64,000 nt of DNA from Chryseobacterium sp. (GTDB lineage: Bacteria > Bacteroidota > Bacteroidia > Flavobacteriales > Weeksellaceae), in assembly GCA_031286615.1 (NCBI GenBank), contig JAITUA010000013.1, forward strand, positions 186,001 through 250,000, written 5' to 3'. Positions 17,602-26,841 of this stretch are shown one piece after another. The position numbers and the translations under genes are program-made. Below the pieces are notes generated by a model. That model saw nothing but the letters and a program-made list of their open reading frames with translations. It was not told the DNA's origin and made no database searches. How positions within the stretch are numbered: position 1 is the stretch's first letter; the number at the start of each line of letters is the position of its first letter.

Positions 17602-17802
17602 TTACTTTTTTTCTTTTATGGACTTGTATCCATATTTTCGAACCATAACGGAGGTGATTACCACTAAAATAAGGCTGATCGCGATATTCGAGTTTTCCGG
17701 ATGTACAATTAACCGATAGAAATTATAGCCAAAAACTGCAGATACAATTGCGATCAGGATATTGTTTACATAAGCATATTGGTTTCTTGTCGTTGTTTTC
17801 AT
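17602..17802 (-). CDS. Small two-helix membrane protein (paralog of 15072-15269)
   Basis: 66 aa, 'MKTTTRNQYAYVNNILIAIV' then 'FGYNFYRLIVHPENSN', a second helix, and a basic tail ending 'IKEKK'. It is clearly similar in length, order and key residues (GYN.Y, HPE) to the 65-aa protein 2.3 kb away. The two are separated by unrelated genes on both strands, which suggests an old duplication. Function is unknown. Its upstream element is conserved with that of the paralog. Confidence 0.75.
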   Translation of the reverse strand: MKTTTRNQYAYVNNILIAIVSAVFGYNFYRLIVHPENSNIAISLILVVITSVMVRKYGYKSIKEKK

Positions 17803-17832
17803 AGTAGTATTTTATTGCTGTTTACTCAGTAA

Positions 17833-17857
17833 GTAAGACAACTTAAAAAACGTTACA
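17833..17857 (-). promoter_or_regulatory. Conserved promoter-like element upstream of the 66-aa gene
   Basis: Read on the minus strand: TGTAACG, 11 bp, GTCTTACTTAC. It matches 15302-15327 in words and spacing and lies 31 bp before the start codon. Confidence 0.5.
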
Positions 17858-17935
17858 GAAAAATTTAAAAAAAATATTTATTTTAAAAATTCCAATACTT
17901 AATTCCACAATCCCGAAACACAAACTTCTGATCAC

Positions 17936-19123
17936 TTACGCAATCACACCGCTTCCGATAAGTTCATCATCAATATACCATGAAGCAAACTGTCCTTCCG
18001 CAATAGCAGACTGAAGCTCATCAAACTCAATATATAATGCATTTTCAAACTGATACAAAGTGGCTTTCTGTAAAGACTGTCTGTATCGGAATCTGGCCAT
18101 TACTTCCATAGATTCCCCATTCTGAAGCTTCATGTCTTCACGAACCCAGTGCAACTCAGAATTATCTATTTTCAGTGCTTTTTTGTGGAGGCCAGGGAAG
18201 TGACTTCCTTCTCCCACGAAAATGATATTGTTTTCCATCTCTCTGGAGATGATAAAACAGCTTTCTTTGTGTCCGCCTATTCCAAGGCCACGGCTTTGTC
18301 CGATGGTGAAAAACTGGGCTCCCTGATGTTTCCCGATTACTTTTCCGTCAGATTTTTTATAATTGATTTTTCTGGATAAAAACTCAAGTTCTTCTTCTTT
18401 AGAAGCAAATTCAGGTTTTTCTTCCGAAAATAAAGGCGAATCTTTGAAAATTTCTACAATTTCTCCTTCATTAGGTTTCAATTGCTGCTGTAAAAACTGA
18501 GGTAGGCTTACTTTCCCGATAAAACACAATCCCTGGGAATCTTTTTTATCAGCAGTTACCAATCCGATTTCCTTTGCGATTTCTCTTACCTGAGGTTTTG
18601 TAAGCTCTCCGATAGGGAATAACGCCTTTGAAAGTTGATCCTGACTTAGCTGACAAAGGAAATAAGACTGATCTTTATTGTTGTCTTTTCCGGCCAGAAG
18701 GTGGAAAATTTCTTTTCCGTTTTCGTCAAAAGTGGAGTTTACTCTTGCATAATGTCCGGTTGCTACCTTATCTGCACCCAAAGACATCGCTGTCTTCATA
18801 AAGACGTCGAATTTTACTTCTCTGTTACATAATACATCCGGGTTGGGAGTTCTTCCTTTTTCATATTCGGCAAACATATAATCAACAATACGTTCCTTGT
18901 AAAGTTCACTCATATCAATCACCTGGAAAGGAATTCCAAGCTTTTGTGCCACCATAAGGGCATCATTACTGTCCTCAATCCAGGGACATTCATCCTCTAA
19001 TGTTACGGAAGCATCATTCCAGTTTCTCATGAATAAAGCCACTACTTCATGGCCTTGCTGCTGCAGCAAATATGCTGTAACACTAGAATCTACACCTCCG
19101 GAGAGGCCTACTACTATTTTCAT
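17936..19123 (-). CDS. mnmA: tRNA-specific 2-thiouridylase MnmA
   Basis: 395 aa. It adds sulfur to U34 of tRNA Lys, Glu and Gln, using ATP and a relayed persulfide. The PP-loop '[10 protein letters not shown]' is at residues 6-15. The two catalytic cysteines are Cys99 in '[12 protein letters not shown]' and Cys200 in 'GLCFIG'. The central 'ATGHYARV' and the C-terminal beta-barrel region ('MARFRYRQ') are as expected. An insertion of about 25 residues around '[20 protein letters not shown]' is longer than in E. coli. The gene stands alone. Confidence 0.96.
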   Translation of the reverse strand: MKIVVGLSGGVDSSVTAYLLQQQGHEVVALFMRNWNDASVTLEDECPWIEDSNDALMVAQKLGIPFQVIDMSELYKERIVDYMFAEYEKGRTPNPDVLCNREVKFDVFMKTAMSLGADKVATGHYARVNSTFDENGKEIFHLLAGKDNNKDQSYFLCQLSQDQLSKALFPIGELTKPQVREIAKEIGLVTADKKDSQGLCFIGKVSLPQFLQQQLKPNEGEIVEIFKDSPLFSEEKPEFASKEEELEFLSRKINYKKSDGKVIGKHQGAQFFTIGQSRGLGIGGHKESCFIISREMENNIIFVGEGSHFPGLHKKALKIDNSELHWVREDMKLQNGESMEVMARFRYRQSLQKATLYQFENALYIEFDELQSAIAEGQFASWYIDDELIGSGVIA

Positions 19124-19314
19124 TGTATTTCAATTTTACGAAACTCTTAACGGGAGTTCTTAGTTTGATGCGGCAAAAATACAACTAAATAAATTCGTAA
19201 AAAAACCATAATTTTAAACATTGATAAAAACGATAGTAATCGTATCCTCCATTATTCCGTACTATTAACGAATGACAGGAACATACAATATCATCAAATA
19301 AAATATATCTACAT

Positions 19315-19842
19315 ATGAAAAAAATTATTATTTCAATGATGCTGATCGTCTCAGGGTCAGCGTTTTCCCAGGTTTCAGTAGGAGCTCCGGTGCAGGAAAA
19401 CAGCAAATGGACCTTTGGAGGAGGAATCGGATTAGGATTCGGGAGTAACAGTGCTTTTAATCTGTCTGCTTCACCAAGAGTGGGGTACAGACTTACAGAT
19501 GATCTTGAAGCAGGGGTTGTAGGAAGTGTATCTTGGCAGACTTCCGACTATTATAAATCTACCATGTTTGGAGTAGGACCCTTTGTAAATTATTATTTTG
19601 CCAGATCATTTTATGTGGGAGCAAACTATCAGCATTATTTTGTTGATTACAAGGATAAGTACTATGATTATAAATACAATACAGAAGAAAATGCATTGTA
19701 TCTTGGAGGAGGATACATGCAAAGAATCGGGAATAATTCTTTTATGCAGCTTGGACTAATGTATAATGTACTCTGGAAGCAGAATTCCAGTGTGTTTTCA
19801 AGCGGCCTGATTCCGAATATCGGATTTGTGGTGGGACTTTAA
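19315..19842 (+). CDS. Small outer-membrane beta-barrel protein
   Basis: 175 aa with a signal peptide (cleavage near 'GSAFSQ'). The mature part is made of alternating Gly/aromatic strands, for example 'FGGGIGLGFGSNSAFN', 'VGPFVNYYFARSFYVGANYQ' and 'NALYLGGGYMQRIG', ending in 'GFVVGL'. This is the eight-strand OmpA/OmpX-like barrel style common in Bacteroidetes. No catalytic or binding motif can be named. It is flanked by a palindromic repeat downstream and transcribed divergently from mnmA. Confidence 0.8.
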   Translation: MKKIIISMMLIVSGSAFSQVSVGAPVQENSKWTFGGGIGLGFGSNSAFNLSASPRVGYRLTDDLEAGVVGSVSWQTSDYYKSTMFGVGPFVNYYFARSFYVGANYQHYFVDYKDKYYDYKYNTEENALYLGGGYMQRIGNNSFMQLGLMYNVLWKQNSSVFSSGLIPNIGFVVGL

Positions 19843-19854
19843 TCTCATGACTTT

Positions 19855-19885
19855 TCAATAGGAACGGGCTTTAGCCCGTTTAATT
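19855..19885. repeat. REP-like palindrome
   Basis: GGAACGGGCT-TTAGCCCGTTT forms a near-perfect palindrome after the barrel gene. The following bases to about 19920 ('CATTCGGCTTCATCC') look like a decayed second arm. It resembles dispersed intergenic palindromes of this genus; it may also act as a terminator. Confidence 0.5.
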
Positions 19886-20000
19886 AAAGAACAAAATTCA
19901 TTCGGCTTCATCCAAACCTTATAACGTTAAGCCACAAAGGTATTTGGAGTTCAATACAATATTCAATATAATTGGTTTTAGCGTAAAACTTATAAAAACA

Positions 20001-20030
20001 AAAAGCCCCGGGAAATTTCCCGGGGCTTTT
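20001..20030. terminator. Terminator of clpC, a perfect 30-bp palindrome
   Basis: AAAAGCCCCGGGAAA followed directly by its exact reverse complement. With T runs on both sides it can stop the leftward clpC transcript and any rightward one. Confidence 0.85.
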
Positions 20031-20055
20031 CTATTGAAATTAAATTATTTATTCA

Positions 20056-22593
20056 TTAAGATTGAGAAGACTTCTCAGCAGCAGATTTTTTTGCTTTCTG
20101 CGTTTTTCCAGTCAGTCCGTCTTTAGCCTCATTAAGGTCAAGAACTACGGTTTCTCCTTCATTCAATTGTTTGTTTACCAGCATTTCTGCCAATAAGTCT
20201 TCAATATATTTCTGAATGGCACGTTTCAATGGTCTTGCACCAAAATCTTTATCCCATCCTTTTTCAGAAATGAAATTTTTAGCATCTTCAGTTAAGTCAA
20301 CTTTATATCCTAATTTTTCAAGTCTGCCATACAATTTGTTCAATTCGATATCAATAATTTTCTTGATATCATCCTGAACAAGAGAGTTGAAGATCACAAT
20401 GTCATCAATTCTGTTTAAGAACTCAGGAGCAAATGCTTTCTTAAGGGCACTTTCAATAGTGCTTCTCGCTCTTGTATCTGAACTTGTCTTTTTAGCTGAA
20501 GTTCCGAATCCTACACCATCTCCAAAGTCTTTAAGATCTCTGGTTCCGATATTGGATGTAAGAATGATAATCGTATTTCTAAAGTCGATTTTTCTGCCTA
20601 AGCTGTCTGTAACGTGTCCTTCATCAAGGATCTGTAACAGAATATTGAATACATCCGGGTGAGCTTTTTCAATCTCATCCAAAAGAACTACAGCATAAGG
20701 TTTTCTTCTTACCGCTTCAGTCAACTGACCACCTTCTTCATATCCTACGTATCCCGGAGGCGCACCCACCAATCTTGAAACAGCAAATTTCTCCATGTAT
20801 TCACTCATGTCAATTCTGATCAGAGATTCGTCGGATTCAAATAATTCTCTCGCCATTACTTTAGCCAGCTCGGTTTTACCAACCCCGGTTGTTCCAAGGA
20901 AAATAAATGTACCGATAGGACGGTTCGGATCTTTAAGACCTGCTCTGTTTCTTTGAATTGCTTTCACAACCTTTTTCACAGCATCTTCCTGACCGATTAC
21001 TTTTCCGTTCAGTTTCTCATCCATCTGGGCAAGCTTATCAAGCTCGTTCTTGCCAACTTTCGTTACAGGAACTCCACTCATCATAGAAACCACTTCCGCT
21101 ACATTTTCTTCAGTTACGGTTTCTTTTTTCTCTTTTACATCCTTATCCCATTTTTCCTGAGCAGCATTCAGTTCCATCTGAAGACGTTCCTCCTCATCTT
21201 TAAGCTTTCTTGCTTCAAGATAATCCTGAGCTTTTACAGCTTTCTGTTTCAGTTCTTTGATATCTTCAATTTTCTTTTCAAAATCAATGATTTCGGTAGG
21301 AACTTTCATGTTTTTGATGTAAACACGAGATCCGGCTTCGTCCATTGCATCAATTGCTTTGTCCGGTAAGAAACGGTCTGTAATATATCTAGATGTCAGA
21401 TTCACACACGCTGTGATGGCTTCAGGAGTATAAATTACATTGTGGTGCTCTTCATACTTATCTTTGATCTGGTTCAGAATCTGAATGGTTTCATCAATAG
21501 AAGTAGGCTCCACCATTACTTTCTGGAATCTTCTTTCTAAAGCACCGTCTTTTTCAATATACTGACGGTATTCATCCAGAGTAGTTGCCCCGATGCATTG
21601 AATTTCTCCTCTTGCCAAAGCAGGCTTGAACATGTTGGAAGCATCTAAACTTCCTGTAGAACTTCCCGCTCCTACAATTGTATGAAGCTCATCAATAAAT
21701 AAGATGACATCTCTGTTTTTTTCCAGTTCCGTCATAATGGCCTTCATTCTTTCTTCAAACTGACCACGGTATTTAGTTCCGGCAACTAAACTTGCCAGGT
21801 CTAAAGTGATCACGCGTTTTCCGTAAAGAACTCTTGACACTTTTTTCTGTTGAATTCTTAATGCTAAACCTTCAGCAATGGCAGATTTACCAACTCCTGG
21901 CTCCCCGATAAGAAGAGGGTTGTTTTTCTTTCTACGGGATAAGATCTGAGAAACTCTCTCAATTTCTTTTTCACGCCCGATTACCGGGTCTAGTTTTCCA
22001 TCCCTTGCCAAAGAAGTAAGGTCTCTACCAAAGTTATCCAAAGTAGGCGTTTTACTTTTTGCAGAACCTAGATTTCCTGTAGGTTTTCTCATTTGCTCAA
22101 ATTCTTCTCTCTCATCATCATCGTCATAAGCACTCATCTGTGGAGACTGGCCTGAATTTTTAAGCATAGTCTGGTATTCTCTTGAAACTCCCTCATAGTC
22201 GATGTCATAAGCTCCCAGAATATTTGAAGTAGGGTCCTCATATTTATAAAGAATACCTAAAAGCAGGTGAACGGTATTAATCTCATTGCTTTTATATTGT
22301 CGGCATTCTAACTCCGCACGTTTAATGGCATGATCTGCCATCTTGGTGAAAGAAATATTGGTAACCTCCTCAGAAATAGGATTTAGACTTGCTGTATTTA
22401 AAGTTTCAATTTTTCTTCTGATTTGTGTTAAATCCGCATTAAGGTTTTGAAGGATTTCTTTTGCAGAGTTTTCCGTTTTTATAATACCTAAAAGTAGATG
22501 TTCTGTATTAAGAAATTCACTTTTCAGCCGTTTAGCTTCGCTTTTGCTTTGTTTGAACACCTGGCTCAAACCTTGTGAAAACTTATAATCCAT
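20056..22593 (-). CDS. clpC: ATP-dependent Clp protease ATP-binding subunit ClpC
   Basis: 845 aa from the ATG at 22593 (MDYKFSQGL), the usual start; an ATG four codons upstream is possible. It unfolds proteins for ClpP and has chaperone activity. Clp-N repeats fill about 1-145 ('LNTEHLLLGII', 'INTVHLLLGILY'). The first AAA module has 'GEPGVGKSAIAEG' and Walker B 'VILFIDELHTIVGAG'. A coiled middle domain follows, then the second module 'LGTTGVGKTELAK' and 'VVLLDEIEKAHPDVFN'. The C-terminal tail is Lys/Ser-rich. ClpP is not in the window. Confidence 0.95.
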   Translation of the reverse strand: MDYKFSQGLSQVFKQSKSEAKRLKSEFLNTEHLLLGIIKTENSAKEILQNLNADLTQIRRKIETLNTASLNPISEEVTNISFTKMADHAIKRAELECRQYKSNEINTVHLLLGILYKYEDPTSNILGAYDIDYEGVSREYQTMLKNSGQSPQMSAYDDDDEREEFEQMRKPTGNLGSAKSKTPTLDNFGRDLTSLARDGKLDPVIGREKEIERVSQILSRRKKNNPLLIGEPGVGKSAIAEGLALRIQQKKVSRVLYGKRVITLDLASLVAGTKYRGQFEERMKAIMTELEKNRDVILFIDELHTIVGAGSSTGSLDASNMFKPALARGEIQCIGATTLDEYRQYIEKDGALERRFQKVMVEPTSIDETIQILNQIKDKYEEHHNVIYTPEAITACVNLTSRYITDRFLPDKAIDAMDEAGSRVYIKNMKVPTEIIDFEKKIEDIKELKQKAVKAQDYLEARKLKDEEERLQMELNAAQEKWDKDVKEKKETVTEENVAEVVSMMSGVPVTKVGKNELDKLAQMDEKLNGKVIGQEDAVKKVVKAIQRNRAGLKDPNRPIGTFIFLGTTGVGKTELAKVMARELFESDESLIRIDMSEYMEKFAVSRLVGAPPGYVGYEEGGQLTEAVRRKPYAVVLLDEIEKAHPDVFNILLQILDEGHVTDSLGRKIDFRNTIIILTSNIGTRDLKDFGDGVGFGTSAKKTSSDTRARSTIESALKKAFAPEFLNRIDDIVIFNSLVQDDIKKIIDIELNKLYGRLEKLGYKVDLTEDAKNFISEKGWDKDFGARPLKRAIQKYIEDLLAEMLVNKQLNEGETVVLDLNEAKDGLTGKTQKAKKSAAEKSSQS

Positions 22594-22745
22594 AATATAT
22601 CTCATTAGAACAAAGGCAACATTACCTTTTATTCATTATCTAAATTACAAATATTTTACCAAAAATCAATTAATGACTTTATGGCAGTAAAAAATTTTAT
22701 TATCTTATTGAAAATGATTAAGTTTGTTATCCTTAAAAATTTCTC

Positions 22746-22973
22746 ATGAGCCCCGAATCTACTACTTATATCGGATATTCTGCCTCAGTTTTTATCGTGC
22801 TGAGTTTCATACTGAAAGATGTAAGAAAAATTAGAATTGTCAACATGATTGGCTGTTTTTGTTTTGTCATTTATGGCTTTTTTAGTGGGCCGTTATGGCC
22901 GGTTATCATTCCAAACGGATTGATCTGCATTATCCAGATCTATCATTTAATACTAGGCAAGAAAAAAGAATGA
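22746..22973 (+). CDS. YgjV-like small inner membrane protein
   Basis: 75 aa with three hydrophobic segments. The pattern 'IGYSASVFIVLSFILKDVRK' then 'RIVNMIGCFCFVIYGF' and 'WPVIIPNGLICIIQIYHL' resembles the Imp-YgjV group of small PQ-loop-like membrane proteins. Function is unknown. Its TGA stop overlaps the ATG of the downstream glycosyltransferase (ATGA), so the two genes are translationally coupled. Confidence 0.7.
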   Translation: MSPESTTYIGYSASVFIVLSFILKDVRKIRIVNMIGCFCFVIYGFFSGPLWPVIIPNGLICIIQIYHLILGKKKE

Positions 22974-24064
22974 GGAAAAAAGTCATTACTTCAGCTTTTA
23001 GCAGCCTGTATACCGATCAGCGAATAGAAAAGGTATGCAAAACCCTTTTTGACAACGGATATCCCGTTGAACTCATCGGAAACGATTGGGAAGGAAATGA
23101 GAAAATGGAACGTCCTTATCCTTTTTCAAGAATAAGACTTACCTCAAAAAGCCTAAAGACAGCTTATTTTGAGTTCAACTGGAAATTATACCATGAACTT
23201 AAGAAAAAAGCGGACAAAGATACTATCCTTCATGCCAATGACATTGATGCACTTCTGCCAAATTATCTCATTGCCAAAAAACTGAACATTCCATTAGTGT
23301 TTGACAGTCATGAAATTTTCACGGAAATGCCATCGGTACAAAACAGGTTTTCACAAAAATTCTGGAGGGTTCTGGAAAGAAAACTGGTTCCCCATGTGAA
23401 ATTTATGATGACGGAAAGTGAAAGCTACGCTGAATGGTTTCACGAAAAATATAATGTCAACCCCATAGTTGTCAGAAATATCCCGAGAAAAATTCTTTCT
23501 GCTCCCGAAATTCCTGAAAATCATCCTAAAATTATTCTGTATCAGGGAGCGATCAACCAATCCAGAGGAATTGAAAAAATGATTGCCGCCATGCATCATA
23601 TTAAAGATGCCGTTCTGAAAATTGCCGGTGACGGGCCGAAGAAAAAAGCATATGAAGAACTTGTTGTTCAGGAGAAATTACAGGACAAAGTCTTTTTCCT
23701 TGGTAAACTGAAGCCTGAAAACCTCAGAGAAGTAACCAAAACAGCAGATATGGGCTTTAGTCTTGAAGAAAATAACGGGGTCAGCTATTATTATTCTTTA
23801 CCCAATAAAGTCTGTGACTATATACAGTCCAGAGTACCGCTGGTTATGATTAATTTCCCGGAGATGCAGCGGATAAGAAATCAGTTTAACGTAGGAGAAA
23901 TTATTACGGATCATAAACCTGAAACTATTGAAAAAGCGGTTAACCTTGTTCTTGAAAGAGGAAGGCTGTATTATCAGAGCGAACTTAACAAAGCTGCAGA
24001 TGTATTTTGCTGGGAGAATGAGGAAACAAAAATCCTTCAGCTTTTTGAAAAAGCATCCCGGTAA
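22970..24064 (+). CDS. Glycosyltransferase family 4-like protein
   Basis: 364 aa from ATG 22970, which overlaps the upstream stop by 4 bp; an earlier in-frame ATG would overlap that gene by about 80 bp and is not preferred. A GT-B fold is indicated: an N-terminal acceptor domain ('ILHANDIDALLPNYLIAKKL', 'VFDSHEIFTEMP') and a C-terminal donor domain ('ILYQGAINQSRGIEKMIAAM', 'VFFLGKLKPENL', 'YYSLPNKVCDYI'). It probably transfers a sugar from a nucleotide donor during surface glycan synthesis. The next gene follows after 47 bp with its own -7 element. Confidence 0.85.
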   Translation: MRKKVITSAFSSLYTDQRIEKVCKTLFDNGYPVELIGNDWEGNEKMERPYPFSRIRLTSKSLKTAYFEFNWKLYHELKKKADKDTILHANDIDALLPNYLIAKKLNIPLVFDSHEIFTEMPSVQNRFSQKFWRVLERKLVPHVKFMMTESESYAEWFHEKYNVNPIVVRNIPRKILSAPEIPENHPKIILYQGAINQSRGIEKMIAAMHHIKDAVLKIAGDGPKKKAYEELVVQEKLQDKVFFLGKLKPENLREVTKTADMGFSLEENNGVSYYYSLPNKVCDYIQSRVPLVMINFPEMQRIRNQFNVGEIITDHKPETIEKAVNLVLERGRLYYQSELNKAADVFCWENEETKILQLFEKASR

Positions 24065-24083
24065 TAAATTTTACAAAATTGGT

Positions 24084-24091
24084 TATCTTTG
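24084..24091 (+). promoter_or_regulatory. -7 element of sufE
   Basis: TATCTTTG at 24084-24091 matches TAnnTTTG and lies 20 bp before the sufE ATG. No TTG is present at the usual -33 distance. Confidence 0.5.
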
Positions 24092-24111
24092 CAAAAGAAA
24101 TTTGATTAAAA

Positions 24112-24531
24112 ATGACCATTAAAGAAAAACAGCAGGAAATAATCGATGAATTCGCTTTTCTTGACGATTGGGAGCAAAAGTACGAGTACATCATTGATCT
24201 TGGAAAAGAACTGAAAGGCTTACCGGAAGAAAGAAAAACAGAAGAAAATCTGATTAAAGGCTGCCAGAGTAAAGTTTGGATTGATGCTGAATTTAAAGAT
24301 GGGAAACTTTTCTTTAATGCAGATTCTGACGGTATTTTACCCAAAGGAATTGTTTCTCTTTTAGTAAGTATTTATAGTGGGCATTCTACTCAGGAAATTC
24401 TGGATTCTGATTTTGATTTTATTGCGGAAATAGGGTTACAGGAATTTCTTTCGCCATCCAGAGCCAACGGATTGATGGCAATGACCAAACAGATCAAGTT
24501 TTATGCAGTTGCCTATCAACTGAAATCATAG
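24112..24531 (+). CDS. sufE: SufE cysteine desulfuration protein
   Basis: 139 aa. It takes persulfide sulfur from SufS and passes it to the SufBCD Fe-S scaffold. The acceptor Cys51 lies in 'LIKGCQSKVW', and the fold hallmarks 'YEYIIDLGKELKGLPEE' and 'GIVSLLVSIYSG' are present. It is followed 2 bp later by a heptosyltransferase-like gene, so the two are co-transcribed, although no functional link is obvious. The rest of the suf operon is not in the window. Confidence 0.95.
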   Translation: MTIKEKQQEIIDEFAFLDDWEQKYEYIIDLGKELKGLPEERKTEENLIKGCQSKVWIDAEFKDGKLFFNADSDGILPKGIVSLLVSIYSGHSTQEILDSDFDFIAEIGLQEFLSPSRANGLMAMTKQIKFYAVAYQLKS

Positions 24532-24533
24532 CT

Positions 24534-25505
24534 GTGACAAAAATTTTAGCATATCGTTTTTCCGCATTCGGAGATGTTGCGATGACTGTGCCTGTTTTCA
24601 GAGAATTTCTGGAGCAGAACCCCGGCGTGGAAATTATTATGGTGTCCAGAAAGAATTTCGAAGCGTTGTTTGCGGGTGTTCCCAATGTGACTTTTAAAGG
24701 AATTGATCTTGATGACTATAAAGGTCTGTTTGGATTGAGAAAATTGAGCAATGAACTGATCCGGGAATTTAATCCGGATTGTATTGCCAACCTTCACGAT
24801 GTAATCCGAACCAAGGTTTTAGACAGAATATACAGAAGAAAAGGACTTAAAGTTTTCAAAATAGATAAGGGTAAAGAGGAGAAAGAACACCTTACAGATG
24901 TATGGAACCTTGAGAAAGTGCAGCTGAAGAAAACCGTGGAACGTTATGCAGACGTATTTCGTAAAATGGGATTCAAAGTTGAGCTTTCACATCAACTCAG
25001 ACCTGCTTCTGAGCATCAATCTGGGATTGGTTTTGCCCCTTTTGCCCAACACAAAGGAAAGATGCTTCCTCTGGAAAAATCCTATGAACTGGTCAGAATT
25101 CTGGCTCAGAAACATACGGTATATTTCTTTGGTGGAGGTAAAAAAGAAACTGAAACCCTTGAAAGATGGGAAAGTGAGATTCCTAATACAAAAAATCTTG
25201 CCGGAAAATTAAACCTTACCGAAGAACTGAATCATATTGCCGGGTTGGAACTAATGATTTCCATGGATTCTGCGAATATGCACCTTGCAAGTCTTGTAGG
25301 AACAAGATGTGTTTCTATTTGGGGAGCTACTCATCCCTATGCCGGATTTTTAGGATTCGGGCAGAGTGAAGAAGATGTTGTTCAGGTAAAAGATCTTACC
25401 TGCAGGCCGTGTTCTGTTTTTGGAGATAAAGAGTGCTACAGAGGAGACTGGGCCTGCCTTGAGGAATTCAATATTCAGAAGGTGATAGACAGGGTTAATT
25501 TTTAA
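24534..25505 (+). CDS. Glycosyltransferase family 9 (heptosyltransferase-like)
   Basis: 323 aa with a GTG start 2 bp after the sufE stop; an in-frame stop just upstream supports it. GT9 features: N-terminal 'RFSAFGDVAMTVPVFREFLE', middle 'IGFAPFAQHKGKMLPLEKSY', and donor motif 'LMISMDSANMHLASLVGTRCVSIWGATHP'-like region (split here: 'MISMDSANMHLASLVG', 'SIWGATHPYAGF'). These enzymes add heptose or similar sugars to lipopolysaccharide core. The 3' end overlaps the opposing glycosyltransferase gene by 11 bp. Confidence 0.9.
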   Translation: MTKILAYRFSAFGDVAMTVPVFREFLEQNPGVEIIMVSRKNFEALFAGVPNVTFKGIDLDDYKGLFGLRKLSNELIREFNPDCIANLHDVIRTKVLDRIYRRKGLKVFKIDKGKEEKEHLTDVWNLEKVQLKKTVERYADVFRKMGFKVELSHQLRPASEHQSGIGFAPFAQHKGKMLPLEKSYELVRILAQKHTVYFFGGGKKETETLERWESEIPNTKNLAGKLNLTEELNHIAGLELMISMDSANMHLASLVGTRCVSIWGATHPYAGFLGFGQSEEDVVQVKDLTCRPCSVFGDKECYRGDWACLEEFNIQKVIDRVNF

Positions 25506-26616
25506 AAATAATCTTTACAATCTCTTCGGCTTTAGCATGATCCGAATGTGTTTTCTCTAAGATTTTCTTTCTCTTTTCAGAATCATTGTAGTCTTTTTCT
25601 GCTGAGGCGATAATCTGTTGGTGAATTTCGTCCATATTGGCCCCATACAGGCATAAATTTGTCAAAACAGGATCATCTGTAATATTTCCGTTAATAATCA
25701 CAAAACGACTGTTGTAAAGGGTGTTGAAAAGCTTCACCTTGGTTCCTGAATTCTGGTAAGAAATCAGAATGTTGGCATGGGCATTTTCCAGAAGATGGTG
25801 AAGGTTTTCCGTGGTTTGGATAGGAGTGAGGGTAATATTTTCAACCGTTGAAATCCTCTTTTTAATGTCTTCACCGGCGCGGTCGGAGGCAACAAGAAGT
25901 TTATGCTGTGGAAGAGTTTTGAATAAATCAATAGTCTCAATCAGTGCTCTTTTGTTATCAGCCGTGGTAAGGTCTCCATGAAAAAGAAAATAATTTCCTT
26001 TTTTATCCAGTTGCTTTACCAATTGATTGCCGTGGAAAATATGGATTAACTGTGCGTTTTTCGAATAAGTTTCCACTTCATTATATTCCTTTTCAGACAG
26101 GCAAAATATAGTTTCAAACTTCTTTAATAGCTTTTTCTGATATCCTTTATATTTTAAAGATTCAATTTTATAAACAATCTTTTTGAAAATGTTTTTTTCC
26201 GATAATGAAAGACCTTTATAATACTCCGCTTCGTTGTTGTGATGACGGAGATATAGTTCATGCCTGTTATCTTTCAAAAACCTGATTATGGATGTTGTCT
26301 GCAGCCCTTCAAATAATATGGGAGCATTGGTCTTTTCAAGATTTTTAAGAAGGAGATCAGAATCTCTTATTACAGCAGCAAAAGGCATTGTTGAAAAATA
26401 GAGGAGTGGATTCTTTTTCTTTTCGTAAAAAAAGACATTTTCTGTACTTTCTTCAACTTCCGGATCAATCTTTACAGGAATTTTGTCTACAAAGAAATGA
26501 AGGTGGATTTTTATTCCCAGATCAGATAGAGCTTTTATCTTATAATACACATCAATGATCCCGCCATAAGAAGGAGGGTAGGGATAGTTGAATGATATGA
26601 TATGGAGTTCCTTCAC
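25495..26616 (-). CDS. Glycosyltransferase, GT-B type
   Basis: 373 aa starting at a GTG (26616): 'VKELHIISFNYPYPPSYGGI'. The opening 'P.PPSYGG..DV..K...L' is typical of GT4 enzymes. The donor half holds 'YFLFHGDLTTADNKRALIET', 'LLVASDRAGEDIKKR' and 'HHLLENAHANILISYQNSGT'. The frame stays open far upstream through both tRNA genes, but that is an accident of tRNA sequence; GTG 26616 is the first start that gives a proper N terminus. It is convergent with the GT9 gene. The acceptor is unknown. Confidence 0.8.
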   Translation of the reverse strand: MKELHIISFNYPYPPSYGGIIDVYYKIKALSDLGIKIHLHFFVDKIPVKIDPEVEESTENVFFYEKKKNPLLYFSTMPFAAVIRDSDLLLKNLEKTNAPILFEGLQTTSIIRFLKDNRHELYLRHHNNEAEYYKGLSLSEKNIFKKIVYKIESLKYKGYQKKLLKKFETIFCLSEKEYNEVETYSKNAQLIHIFHGNQLVKQLDKKGNYFLFHGDLTTADNKRALIETIDLFKTLPQHKLLVASDRAGEDIKKRISTVENITLTPIQTTENLHHLLENAHANILISYQNSGTKVKLFNTLYNSRFVIINGNITDDPVLTNLCLYGANMDEIHQQIIASAEKDYNDSEKRKKILEKTHSDHAKAEEIVKIIFKN

Positions 26617-26699
26617 GTCAGGCGAATTCAAATGCAGACAAAGGTAAATAAATATAAGAAGAAACGGAGGAGCTATTTTTAAATAGCTTAGGAATAAAA

Positions 26700-26732
26700 T
26701 AAAAAAATCTCCCAATTTCTTGAGAGATTTTT
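26700..26732 (-). terminator. Terminator of the tRNA-Val pair
   Basis: Minus strand: AAAAATCTC-TCAAG, loop, TTGG-GAGATTTTTTT directly after the second tRNA. It lies within the 118-bp gap before the glycosyltransferase start. Confidence 0.75.
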
Positions 26733-26733
26733 G

Positions 26734-26808
26734 TGGGTCCTGAGGGATTCGAACCCCCGACCCTCTGGGTGTAAACCAGATGCTCTGAACCAACTGAGCT
26801 AAGAACCC
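26734..26808 (-). tRNA. tRNA-Val (anticodon TAC), copy 2
   Basis: 75 nt. On the minus strand it starts GGGTTCTTAGCTCAG, has the anticodon stem TCTGG/CCAGA around loop TTTACAC (anticodon TAC), the T loop GGTTCGAATCC, and ends GACCCA. The CCA tail is not encoded. It is identical to the copy at 26842-26916. Confidence 0.97.
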
Positions 26809-26841
26809 GAATTTTTTTGAAAGGTTTCGTTTCCTTTTCTG

